Assembly (NCBI RefSeq): GCF_002705925.1
Contig: NZ_NKRE01000001.1
Location: forward strand, 2,312,286-2,376,285
Direction of reading: 5' to 3'
DNA from: Mycobacterium ostraviense
GTDB lineage: Bacteria > Actinomycetota > Actinomycetes > Mycobacteriales > Mycobacteriaceae
Length of the DNA: 64,000 bases
Shown here one piece after another: positions 37,901 through 48,319 of the stretch (its first letter is position 1; each line of letters begins with the position of its first letter). Made by a program: the position numbers and the translations under genes. The notes below the pieces were generated by a model. The model saw nothing but the letters and a program-made list of their open reading frames with translations, was not told the origin of the DNA and ran no database searches.

Positions 37901-39557
37901 GCCGGGGTACAGCGGCGACGAGGTGCTGCGCTGCGCCGTGCACGCGGCTCCCGCCACCATCGGTGGCCCGCAGCTGCACGCGACCGATGTCGCGATCGTC
38001 GAGGCGGCGCCGTCCGGCGTGGCCGGCAACGGGGACCCGCCGGATGCTCACCTCCCGTTCCGCTCGGGCAGGTCGTTTTCGGCCTCGGTGTCGGGCGCCG
38101 AGCTGACCGTCAAAGGTGCGCCCGAGGTGGTGTTGGCCGCCTGCGGCGCCGACGGCCCCGACATGGACCAGATGGTCGCCGGTCTGGCCGCCGACGGGTT
38201 GCGGGTGATCGCGGTCGCGCGCCGTCAGCTCGACCCGCAGCAGGCCCGGTCGGTTCTCGACGACCCCGACGACATCGCCCGCTTCTGTCGCGACGGCCTG
38301 TCCCTGGTGGGGTTCCTCGGGCTATCGGACACCCCCCGCGGACCGGCCGCCCGACTGCTCGCAGACCTGCACGAACACGGGCTCGACGTGCGGCTGATCA
38401 CCGGCGATCACCCGATCACCGCCGCGGCGATCGCGAAAGATCTGGGTATGTCGGTGACCCCGGATCAGATCATCAGCGGTGCGCAGTGGGATGCCTTGTC
38501 GCGCAAGGACCAGGAAACGGCGGTGGCCGAGCGGACCATCTTCGCCCGGATGACCCCGGAGAACAAGGTGCAGATCGTGCAGACGCTGGAACGCAGCGGC
38601 CGGGTCTGCGCGATGGTCGGGGACGGCTCCAACGACGCCGCCGCGATTCGGGCTGCCACCGTGGGGATCGGGGTGGTCTCGCACGGTAGTGACCCCGCTC
38701 GGGTCGCCGCCGACATGGTGCTGATCGACGGACGCATCGAATCGCTGCTTCCCGCCATCCTGGAGGGTCGCCAATTGTGGCAGCGGGTACAGGCGGCGGT
38801 GTCGGTGTTGCTGGGCGGCAACGCCGGCGAGGTGGCATTCGCCATCATCGGCAGCGCCATCAGCGGAACCTCGCCGTTGAACACCCGACAGCTGCTGCTG
38901 GTGAACATGCTGACCGACGCGTTGCCCGCCGCGGCGCTAGCGGTCAGCAAGCCCCGCGACCCGACCAGCCTGGACGCCCGCGGCCCGGATCAGCGTGCGC
39001 TGTGGCCGGCCGTGGGCGTTCGCGGGGCGACCACCGCTGCCGCGGCCACCGCGGCGTGGACGATGGCGAGGTTCACCGGCCTGCCGCGCCGCGCATCGAC
39101 CGTGGGACTGGTCGCACTGGTCGCGGCCCAGCTGGGCCAAACGCTGCTGGACTCGCATGACTGGCTGGTGGTGCTCACCGCGTTGGGCTCACTGGCCGCG
39201 ATGGGAACCCTGATCAGCATTCCCCTCGTCAGCCAGCTGCTCGGCTGCACCCCGCTCGGCCCGGTCGGGTGGGCACAGGGCCTGGGGTCGGCCGCCGCCG
39301 CGACCGCCGCGATGGCCGTTCTGAACCGCATTCTGGACAGTACGGATGCGGAACCGGATCCATCGGGCCCGTCGGCACCCCGGAGGAGTGGGCCCCCGAT
39401 GCCCGACGAGGAGCCGGCTTCCGCTCCACGACCTCCACGAACCCCACGCGCCACAGCAGCGCGTAAAGCTCCCGCAACGGCACGCTCAGCACCGCGGCAA
39501 TCGACGAAACCAGCGGATCGGCCAGGGCGTCGGTCGTCGACATACTCCCGACGGTGA
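34926..39557 (+). CDS. ctpH: Giant P-type cation-transporting ATPase CtpH
   Basis: Membrane ATPase of 1543 aa (H37Rv CtpH 1539), about twice the size of a usual P-type ATPase. The first ~650 residues hold a duplicated, degenerate P-type ATPase-like half that lacks the DKTG motif. The active half has TGES (817-820), phosphorylation motif DKTGT (D974), KGAPE, GDHPIT and GDGSND (1233-1238), plus C-terminal helices with NTRQLLLVNMLTDALPAAAL. Cation specificity is unknown. The TTG start at 34926 agrees with the family length. A 12-base in-frame triplication gives CFEA x3 near residues 52-63. The tail (from about 1470) is Pro/Arg/Ala-rich. Confidence 0.94.
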   Translation: MSIAKSITRSLPLRALVTGIQATTALTVASVTVAADVAETLGKTAGSVTKVCFEACFEACFEAGTARLRDGAKTVSGELCRETLSRHCWRGDDRAWIEVRGLGDDGELGRLVLESIRAHPGVASASLNYPLSRVVVGIDEPTTTLRELCRVVADAEKRYRSTQDRYHRTPAASLPGDGVVLATRAVTLAANAAGLGLAVSGRALRWPRLPTSVLAGVVAFDYQPRLRGLLEDRIGAAATDTVMTLAVAAAETLTQAPASLSVGLVMQTLKAAESRAAARAWHYHEPLLARHADQAPIEPVRRTAPTVERATGRFALIQAISAGLVGASTRSLDMAATAALVATPKASRTAPEAFAAALGQGLADRHRVLPLRPEGLRRLSTVDAIVVDPRVLCTEKLRVARIAGAEQDELSAAWNRAQLLLEKNGLRPGWHPVPGIPSGATGDGVSALFLPAHDPFAAAVVAEAHRTGAELVSVDDASLGELRPAFDDIRPLPNGAQNGSIDDALAGAVADLQAAGRKVAVLSSIGGQAISSADVALGVLPHGAAGPTWHADVLLPDLAAGWRMMSAIPAAREACRRGIEISGGASALGALLMLPGVRGLGPGPVTTGAAAGMLSGYLLARKVVGAQPPRPAAFHEWHAMSPEQVRKLLPSPGNPEQPAPEHATLATRAIAGGIHTAQRGARLTVEPAQAIGQFLGAVRAELSDPLTPMLALGATASAVLGSPVDAVMVGSVLTGNSVLAATQRLRAESRLNRLLALQVPPARKVLTGPGGQRVYRDVIAEQLQPGDVIEVRTHEVVPADARVIEEVDVEVDESALTGESLSVTKQVEATPGADLAERRCMLYAGTTIVAGTAVAVVTAVGADTQERRAAELVSSDLSNVGLQYQLSQLTTRAWPVSMTGGAVVTGLGLLRRQGLRQAVASGIAVTVAAVPEGMPLVATLAQQASARRLTQFGALVRIPRSVEALGRVDMVCFDKTGTLSENRLRVAKVRPGPGYSGDEVLRCAVHAAPATIGGPQLHATDVAIVEAAPSGVAGNGDPPDAHLPFRSGRSFSASVSGAELTVKGAPEVVLAACGADGPDMDQMVAGLAADGLRVIAVARRQLDPQQARSVLDDPDDIARFCRDGLSLVGFLGLSDTPRGPAARLLADLHEHGLDVRLITGDHPITAAAIAKDLGMSVTPDQIISGAQWDALSRKDQETAVAERTIFARMTPENKVQIVQTLERSGRVCAMVGDGSNDAAAIRAATVGIGVVSHGSDPARVAADMVLIDGRIESLLPAILEGRQLWQRVQAAVSVLLGGNAGEVAFAIIGSAISGTSPLNTRQLLLVNMLTDALPAAALAVSKPRDPTSLDARGPDQRALWPAVGVRGATTAAAATAAWTMARFTGLPRRASTVGLVALVAAQLGQTLLDSHDWLVVLTALGSLAAMGTLISIPLVSQLLGCTPLGPVGWAQGLGSAAAATAAMAVLNRILDSTDAEPDPSGPSAPRRSGPPMPDEEPASAPRPPRTPRATAARKAPATARSAPRQSTKPADRPGRRSSTYSRR
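35079..35114 (+). repeat. 12-base tandem triplication inside ctpH
   Basis: TGTTTCGAGGCG is repeated three times (the last ends GCC), coding CFEA-CFEA-CFEA in an otherwise unremarkable N-terminal segment. Near-identity at all codon positions suggests recent slippage. Confidence 0.9.
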
Positions 39558-39603
39558 CCCTACGACACTGCTCGGCGGCAAACCCTTCGTTACTGAAAGG
39601 CAA

Positions 39604-39882
39604 ATGATGGTGGAAAAGAAGGCTCGTCGCGGAACATCGCAGCGCGAAGCCGTGAAGAAGATCAGAGAGGGCGAGACCTTCGTGGTTAATCTTCCGTTGG
39701 TAGGACAACTAGAAGTGCCCCGGCCCGAGCAATTGGCCTACTACGGCGGTCTGGCCGTGTTGGCCGCCCTCGAACTCATCGACTGGCCGGTAGCTTTGGT
39801 GATCGCGACCGGACACATCCTGGCGAGCAACCACCACAACCGGCTCCTGGAAGAGCTCGGCGAGGCGATGGAAGAGGCCTAA
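39604..39882 (+). CDS. Small conserved membrane protein, Rv0424c-like
   Basis: 92 aa (Rv0424c has 91). A basic N-terminus (KKARRGTSQREAVKKIREGE), one membrane helix around residues 45-68 (YYGGLAVLAALELIDWPVAL) and an acidic end. GAAAGG precedes the ATG. It follows ctpH by 46 bases and probably belongs to its transcript. The function is unknown. Confidence 0.85.
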   Translation: MMVEKKARRGTSQREAVKKIREGETFVVNLPLVGQLEVPRPEQLAYYGGLAVLAALELIDWPVALVIATGHILASNHHNRLLEELGEAMEEA

Positions 39883-39890
39883 TCAAGGCC

Positions 39891-39930
39891 TGGTTAGGTC
39901 TGGTCAGGCCTGGTCAGGCCTGGTTAGGTC
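39891..39930 (+). repeat. Four tandem decamers TGGTYAGGYC
   Basis: TGGTTAGGTC, TGGTCAGGCC, TGGTCAGGCC and TGGTTAGGTC follow one another in the 52-base gap between the convergent stops of the Rv0424c-like gene and the hybrid kinase. The repeat is symmetric in order (A-B-B-A). No hairpin terminator is formed. Confidence 0.85.
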
Positions 39931-39934
39931 CCGT

Positions 39935-42900
39935 TCAGGGTGCCGCCGCATCGTCGAACTGCAGCGCGACCCGGGTTCCGCCGGCATTACGGATGGTGTC
40001 GACCCGGTCAGCGAGCCCGCTCATCAGGGTGAGCCCACGTCCGCGCCGCTGGCTGCGCAGGCTGGCCGAGGAATCACCCGCCCACCGGCCGGAGTCGCCG
40101 ACGGTGACCACGACCCGGTCCCGGTGCAGGAAAGCCTCGATGGAGACGGTTTTGCGGGCATCGCAGCCGCTGCCGTGTTCGATTGCGTTGGTCACCGCTT
40201 CTCCCGTGGCCAGCAGGATCTTGTCGCTACCGGCGGGTGCGATGTCGACGGTCGCCAACCAGTCCCGCAGGCGCTGCCGAGCGACCGGAATTTCTGCCGG
40301 CACAGCGCGCAGCACGGTGGCGAAGCTGCGCGGACCGGCATGGCTGGGACGAAGCGCCAGCACCACGACGTCGTCGCGGTAGCCATCCGGGGGGCACATG
40401 CGGTGCAGCAATTCGGCGCAGACCGCATCGACGGGTAGCCCGGCGCACGCTGCGGCCGCGGTTCGCAGACGGGCGAATCCCTGGTCGAGCGTCTCCCCAG
40501 CCCGCTCGATCAATCCGTCGGTATAGAGCAGGATCAAGCTTCCCGCGGGTAGCTCGGCGTGTCCGGTGGCCTCGGCTGAGTTTTCCGTGTACGTGGCCAC
40601 CGGTGGACGCCGCCCCGACTTGAGATAGACCGGGCGACCGTCCGTGGAGACCAACAGCGGATAGGGATGCCCGGCACACAGGTACCGCATGGCTCCACGC
40701 CCGGCGTCGGGTCGGCCGTCCGGTCGAGTGTCGATGACGGCGTAGGCAACGGTGGCACAACGGGCGCCGGCGATGGTAGCCGTATATTTGTCCAGCGCCG
40801 CCAGCACATCGGACGGCTCGGCCGACGAGAGCGCGGAGGCAGCCACCGCCGCGCGCAGTCGGCTCATCACGGTCGCGGCGGGCAGACCGTGCCCGACGAC
40901 GTCACCCACCGATATCCCGATCGTGCCTTCGCCGTCCAACGGCGTCACCGAATACCAGTCGCCGCCGACCCGCATCGCTTCACCCGCCGGTTGGTACACC
41001 GCGGCCACCACCGCGGCCGTCGACCCGCGATTCAGGTCGAGAAGGTGCTCCTGGAACGAGACGGCAATCCGGTGTTCCTGGGCTCTGAGCAGCACCCGGT
41101 CCAGTGCGGATTGAGCGAATCCGGCTATCCGGGTGAACATGTCGAGTTCGGCGGCGTCGAACTGACGCGGCGTGGGCCAGAGCAGGACCAGCACTCCGAT
41201 GACACGGCCGGTGCGACCGCGCAACGGGTGGGCGACACAGGCGCGAACACTGGCCGCGGTGTCCTGCACGGCGTGTTGAAAGCGCGGCGGGAGCACCACG
41301 GTGTCGCTGATGACCATGGGTGTTCCGCGGCGGATGACGTCGGGCCCGACCAGCGGGCTGCTCAGCGAGACAACGTGATAGCGGTCGCGCACTTCGGCGG
41401 GAAGACCGCCGGCGTATTCGAAGCGGGCGTACTCGCCGTCGACGACACCGATTCCGACCGCTGCCGCGTCCGAACCGAACCGGGAGTCGAGCATCGCGGT
41501 CAGTATTCCCGCCACCGAGTCCGTGGCCTGCAGCGCGGCGTCGAGCTCGGCCAGATCCACCGCCAGCCCCTGCCGCCTGCGCTCGCGGGCGACGGCGGCC
41601 AGCCGCGACTTCACCCGTTCGACAAGTTCCTGGGACCGGAACGGCTTGGGCAAGTAGTCGTCGGCGCCGCCGGCAAGGCCTTCGCTGACGGCCTCGGCGC
41701 CGGCCCGGGCGGACAGCATGATCACCGGCGTCGCCGCCAAGACCGGATCATTACGAATGGCCGCGACGAATTCGAATCCGTCCAGGGACGGCATCATGAC
41801 ATCGGTCACGATCACATCCGGGTGCAGCCGGCGAGTCGCGTTCAGTGCCGCCTCGCCGTCGGCAACCAGGACGGTCTGCCAGTGCGGCGACAACAGTCGG
41901 TCCAGGTAGGCCCGCATGTCGGCGTTGTCGTCGACAATCAACACCACCTCGCGCCGCCGGTCACGGCTGACCTCCGGGCGCGGCGCGGTGTTGATCGTCG
42001 ACCCCAACCACTGGCTGGCCTCCTCCACGTACGGATTGTTCGCGTCCTTCCGTCGGGTGAACGACGGGTCGACCGCGGTGTCACCCAGCGACGACGGAAG
42101 GCGAATGGTCACGGTGGTACCGCGGCCCGGTTCACTGTCGATCTGCACCGTGCCGCGTTGCAGCTCGACCAGGCCGCGCACCAGGGACAGCCCGATGCCG
42201 GTGCCCTCCGCGCTGCGCCCGCTGACGTTTGCGGCCCGGTAAAAGCGCTCGAACAGGCGGCCCCGGTCGTGTTCGGCAATCCCGACCCCGGTGTCGCGCA
42301 CGGCAACGCGGCAGTGCGCGCCTTCGCTGCGCACCTCGACCGTGATCGACCCGGTCAGCGTGTACTTGACCGCGTTGGACAGCAGGTTCAGCACGATCGT
42401 CTCCCACATGTCCGGATCGACATCGGCTAACACCGGATGACAGTCCAGCACCAGATCGAGACCTGCGCGCGCACACAGCTCGCTGAACGAGCAGGCGATG
42501 TTCGAGGTCAACGCCCCCACGTCGGTGCATGCCAGCTTCGCGTTGGCGCGGCCGGCTTCGATGCGGGAGAAGTCCAGCAGCGAGTCCACCATCCGCTGCA
42601 GACGCCGGGCGTTACGTCGCGCGGTGCCCAGCCGTTCGGCCAGCAGCGTGCCGGACGCCGCGTCGGACTGCGCGTCGTCGAGCGGGCCGAGCAGCAGCGT
42701 CAGGGGCGTGCGGAACTCGTGGCTGACGTTGGTCAAGAAGGCCGTCTTCGCCCGATCCAGTTCGGCCAGCGCATCGGCTCGCCGCCGTTGCTGCTCATAG
42801 GAAAGCGCGGCTGCGAACGCCGCAGACAGCTGGTCGGCGAGCAGCCGGCAGAAGCTGTGATACCGCGGGTCCAGCGAGCGGCGCGGATTCGTCCCGACTA

Positions 42901-43810
42901 CCAGCGCCCCGGGGGCCGAGTTCTCGCTGAGCGGCAGCACCAGCGCTTGCGTCGGGCAGTCCTGGGTGAAAACGGTGTCGATGCCAGGCATCAGCTCGTC
43001 AAGGTGGTCGACGACGTGCGCCGTCTCCCGCGATTGCACTGCCGGATCCCACCGCGTCAGCAACGCCAGGTCGGCGGGTAGCACCGCCCGCATCGACGGC
43101 GTGGCGCCGCGCAGCGTGGCCCCATCCTCATCGGTGTCGAGGCCGTCTTGCACGTAGACCGCGATGAACGGCAGATCCTCTGGCTGGCTGGCACAGGCGG
43201 TGACGGCTGCGCTCACCGCGTCCTCGATGGTCCGGGTCTCCATGGTCGCCGATGCCACGGCGTTGAGCAGGTGCAGGCGGCGCTCGCTCAGCACCCGCTG
43301 GGTGGTTTCGATGACGGCGCAGAAGACGGCCGTGACGGCACCGCGGCCGCCGATGATCGGGCTGTAGGTGAACGTGAAGTACCGCTCCTGCGGCATCCCC
43401 GCGGTCACCAGCGGCAACATCAAGTCGTCCGACCAGGTGGCCCTGCCGGTCGCCACGACCCCGGCCAGCATCGGTCCGATCGCTGTCCAGATCTCCGGCC
43501 ACACCCGTCGGCCGGGAGCGCCCAAAGCCGCCGGGTGCTTGTCACCCAAGATGTGCACGTATGCGTCGTTGTACATCAGAAACAGATCTGTCGGGCCCAA
43601 CCACAAGACGATGGGAAACCGCGACGTCAAAGTCACCGCCAGCGCCGCACGAATCTCGGGTGACCAGTCGGCGGGCGGGCCGAGCGGATGAGCTGCCCAG
43701 TCGAATTCGGCGAAACGCCGGCCCATCTCACCGCCCAACGGGACCGCGGCCGCCAAGTCATCGGGTAGCTGGCGCCTACCGAATGTGCTGGGTGGGGTCG
43801 GCTCGCTCAT
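39935..43810 (-). CDS. Multi-domain signalling protein: PAS-GAF-histidine kinase-receiver-GAF-SpoIIE phosphatase-RsbW-like kinase, 1291 aa
   Basis: One cytosolic polypeptide combines a hybrid two-component sensor and a sigma-factor partner-switch module. Order: PAS-like sensor (~30-175), GAF (~180-340), HisKA with H364 (SHEFRTPL), HATPase with N479 (LLSNAVKY) and DTGVG (506-510), receiver with D670 (VIVTDVMMP) and K722, a second GAF (~755-905), a PP2C/SpoIIE phosphatase with GGDWYS (949-954), GDVVGHG (969-975) and YTDGLIE (1096-1102), and an RsbW-type HATPase with EAVTNAIEHG (1204-1213) and GDSGRW. No membrane helices. All catalytic residues I looked for are present. It follows the STAS gene by nine bases. 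M. tuberculosis Rv1364c has a partly similar PAS-SpoIIE-RsbW-STAS plan, without the histidine kinase and receiver. Confidence 0.93.
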   Translation of the reverse strand: MSEPTPPSTFGRRQLPDDLAAAVPLGGEMGRRFAEFDWAAHPLGPPADWSPEIRAALAVTLTSRFPIVLWLGPTDLFLMYNDAYVHILGDKHPAALGAPGRRVWPEIWTAIGPMLAGVVATGRATWSDDLMLPLVTAGMPQERYFTFTYSPIIGGRGAVTAVFCAVIETTQRVLSERRLHLLNAVASATMETRTIEDAVSAAVTACASQPEDLPFIAVYVQDGLDTDEDGATLRGATPSMRAVLPADLALLTRWDPAVQSRETAHVVDHLDELMPGIDTVFTQDCPTQALVLPLSENSAPGALVVGTNPRRSLDPRYHSFCRLLADQLSAAFAAALSYEQQRRRADALAELDRAKTAFLTNVSHEFRTPLTLLLGPLDDAQSDAASGTLLAERLGTARRNARRLQRMVDSLLDFSRIEAGRANAKLACTDVGALTSNIACSFSELCARAGLDLVLDCHPVLADVDPDMWETIVLNLLSNAVKYTLTGSITVEVRSEGAHCRVAVRDTGVGIAEHDRGRLFERFYRAANVSGRSAEGTGIGLSLVRGLVELQRGTVQIDSEPGRGTTVTIRLPSSLGDTAVDPSFTRRKDANNPYVEEASQWLGSTINTAPRPEVSRDRRREVVLIVDDNADMRAYLDRLLSPHWQTVLVADGEAALNATRRLHPDVIVTDVMMPSLDGFEFVAAIRNDPVLAATPVIMLSARAGAEAVSEGLAGGADDYLPKPFRSQELVERVKSRLAAVARERRRQGLAVDLAELDAALQATDSVAGILTAMLDSRFGSDAAAVGIGVVDGEYARFEYAGGLPAEVRDRYHVVSLSSPLVGPDVIRRGTPMVISDTVVLPPRFQHAVQDTAASVRACVAHPLRGRTGRVIGVLVLLWPTPRQFDAAELDMFTRIAGFAQSALDRVLLRAQEHRIAVSFQEHLLDLNRGSTAAVVAAVYQPAGEAMRVGGDWYSVTPLDGEGTIGISVGDVVGHGLPAATVMSRLRAAVAASALSSAEPSDVLAALDKYTATIAGARCATVAYAVIDTRPDGRPDAGRGAMRYLCAGHPYPLLVSTDGRPVYLKSGRRPPVATYTENSAEATGHAELPAGSLILLYTDGLIERAGETLDQGFARLRTAAAACAGLPVDAVCAELLHRMCPPDGYRDDVVVLALRPSHAGPRSFATVLRAVPAEIPVARQRLRDWLATVDIAPAGSDKILLATGEAVTNAIEHGSGCDARKTVSIEAFLHRDRVVVTVGDSGRWAGDSSASLRSQRRGRGLTLMSGLADRVDTIRNAGGTRVALQFDDAAAP

Positions 43811-43819
43811 CGCGCCTTT

Positions 43820-44188
43820 TCAGGATCCTTGGGTGTGCCCGATCTGCAGGGCTTGTGACAGGGTCGGGTAGATCTCGAGAATGCGGTCGAGTTCGGTCAC
43901 TTCGATCGGCTGGGTGACCTGACCGTGGGAGGCGACCAGCCGGACCGACGTCCCGGCGGCGATCCCTTGCTCGTGGCAATCCAGCACCGCGTTCAATCCC
44001 GCGCTTCCGAAGAAGGTCACCGGCTGCAGATCGATGACGACCAGGCGGGCAGGGTGGGTGGCGGCCAGCTGCAGGGCCGCCGTCAGGTGGGCGGTGAGTT
44101 CGTCCACGGTGGTCGAGTCGACATCGCCCTCGGCACGCACCACAACCGCGTCCTGGCAAACCTCATGTCCGACCGTCAGCAGGTCCAT
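43820..44188 (-). CDS. STAS-domain anti-sigma-factor antagonist
   Basis: 122 aa, a single STAS domain of the SpoIIAA/RsbV type: VVVRAEGDVDSTTVDELTAH, LVVIDLQPVTFFGSAGLNAV with S62 at the position that RsbW-type kinases phosphorylate. The ATG at 44188 has GGAGTGAGG upstream; a GTG at 44197 is the alternative. It lies between PAS-ANTAR and the hybrid kinase, so the natural expectation is that the RsbW-like end of the neighbour phosphorylates it and the SpoIIE domain dephosphorylates it; this is inferred. Confidence 0.9.
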   Translation of the reverse strand: MDLLTVGHEVCQDAVVVRAEGDVDSTTVDELTAHLTAALQLAATHPARLVVIDLQPVTFFGSAGLNAVLDCHEQGIAAGTSVRLVASHGQVTQPIEVTELDRILEIYPTLSQALQIGHTQGS

Positions 44189-44281
44189 GGCCCTCACTCC
44201 GCCCGCGAATTTGTCGAATTCCGGTGGCTAACTGGGGCGGGGCGCCCGACCCACGCCTGCGCCGTCCTAGATTGCTACAGC

Positions 44282-44977
44282 CTAACCCGCTCCGGCGGGG
44301 ATGCGTTCATGCACCGTCAGCAACAGATGGTCGAACTGGCTTTGGACGGTCGCCGAGGGCGCCGGCAAGGTGGCGACTTCGGCGATTATCTGCTTTGCCA
44401 GCGCGCGCACTTTGGTATTGGTCTCCTGCGACCGCCATTGCAGGACACGGAAGGCCTGCTCGGGGCTGATCCGGTATACGACCATCAGCACACCCTTGGC
44501 CTGCTCGATCGCCGCGCGGTTCTCGAACAGGTCGGGCAGGGCCTCGTCGAGCACTTCCTGCCGGGCTTCGTCGAAGGTGTCGGTGAGGTCGATGTAATAA
44601 CCGGCGGTGCCCAGTACCGCACCCGAATCGTCGAGCATGCGATCGGCCACCACGATCGCGTCGTGCACGTTGCCCCTGGTGTCGACGAAACGGTGACGGC
44701 TCGAAAACGAGCCCCCGGAGCGCAACGCGTAGTCGAGCAAGTCCTGGACATGGGCGCGGTCGCCGGGATGTTTGTGCGACAGCAGCAGCTTCGTCGTCGG
44801 CACCACCGATCCGGGTTCGTAGCCATGCATTCGTGCTACTTCGTCGGACCACTCCCAACGTTGACCGACGAACCAGAAACGAAAAGCGCCGACATTCAAG
44901 TACTTACTGAGCCCGGCGGGCATTTCGCCGCCGGTCGGATGGTCACGGCAGTCGGGCATGTGCACGTCTGAAATCAT
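44282..44977 (-). CDS. PAS-ANTAR domain protein (RNA-binding antiterminator type)
   Basis: 231 aa. A PAS domain (~28-135: FRFWFVGQRWEWSDEVARMH, HPGDRAHVQDLLDYALRSGG) is followed by an ANTAR three-helix domain (~148-205: NRAAIEQAKGVLMVVYRISP, AFRVLQWRSQETNTKVRALA). ANTAR domains bind paired hexaloop hairpins in mRNA and prevent termination or mask translation. The ATG at 44977 with GGGAAG upstream was preferred to the start at 45061, which would read through the thiC leader on the other strand. It is the first gene of the signalling cluster, 93 bases before the STAS gene. Confidence 0.88.
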   Translation of the reverse strand: MISDVHMPDCRDHPTGGEMPAGLSKYLNVGAFRFWFVGQRWEWSDEVARMHGYEPGSVVPTTKLLLSHKHPGDRAHVQDLLDYALRSGGSFSSRHRFVDTRGNVHDAIVVADRMLDDSGAVLGTAGYYIDLTDTFDEARQEVLDEALPDLFENRAAIEQAKGVLMVVYRISPEQAFRVLQWRSQETNTKVRALAKQIIAEVATLPAPSATVQSQFDHLLLTVHERIPAGAG

Positions 44978-45067
44978 CCCACTTCCCGGGCTGACCGGCC
45001 AGCACGCTCCAGACGCCCCTGCACAGCGGTGCCGCGCTGCGCTAGCGTTGGGTACATCCACCTAATC

Positions 45068-47612
<2,545 letters not shown>

Positions 47613-47616
<4 letters not shown>

Positions 47617-48233
47617 AACTCGACCGGATCGCGGGCATCGCCCACCAGCCCGACGGCCGCGCAAGGGGTGTGGCGGTGTTGACTCACGGTGCTGGCGGTG
47701 ACCGGGATTCCCCACTGCTGCAACGTGTTTGCGACGAATGGGCCCGACGCGGCTGGCTGGCGGTCCGCTACAACCTGCCCTACCGTCGTCGTCGCCCGAA
47801 AGGCCCACCGTCCGGCTCGGGCGACGCCGACCGCGCGGGCATCGTCGAAGCGATCGAGGTGTGCCGCGGGCTGGCCGGCGGCCCGCTGATCGCGGGCGGG
47901 CATTCCTACGGAGGCCGGCAAACCTCCATGGTGATGGCCACCGGTGCGGCGGAAGTTGCCGTGCTGACGCTGTTCTCCTATCCGGTGCATCCGCCGGGTA
48001 AGCCGGAGCGCGCCCGCACCGAGCACCTGCCGAACATCACGGTGCCGACGGTGTTCACCCACGGCACATCCGATCCGTTCGGCACCCTCGCGGAGCTGCG
48101 CGATGCCGCGGCGCTGATCCCCGCACCAACCGAAATCATCGAGATCACCGGCGCGCGACACGATTTGGCGTCGAAGACTCTCGACGTCGCGGCGTTGGCG
48201 GTCGATGCGGCACTGCGCCTGTTATCAGGCTGA
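47613..48233 (+). CDS. Alpha/beta-hydrolase fold protein, Rv0421c-like
   Basis: 206 aa (Rv0421c 209). KANL3/Tex30-like hydrolase: VAVLTHGAGGDRDSPLLQRV (oxyanion region), nucleophile elbow GGHSYGGRQ, an Asp in FTHGTSDPFG and a late His in GARHDLA, so the Ser-Asp-His triad is complete. It is translationally coupled to thiD and so under the thiC riboswitch; a link to thiamine metabolism is possible but unproven. No signal peptide. Confidence 0.88.
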
Positions 48234-48319
48234 CCGGGTCACCTCTTAGGAGCGCGGTGCGACGGTGGACAGCGGCTACCTGACGCGTTCGCCGTGGCCA
48301 GTCGTAGGGAACCCGGTGA

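Noticed and set aside
39891..39930. Decamers considered as IdeR boxes because of TTAGG
   Set aside because: They lack the symmetric CCTAA half and lie between convergent gene ends, not in a promoter.
40667..42430. 587-codon open frame opposite the hybrid kinase
   Set aside because: All motifs of the kinase are on the minus strand; this frame has none.
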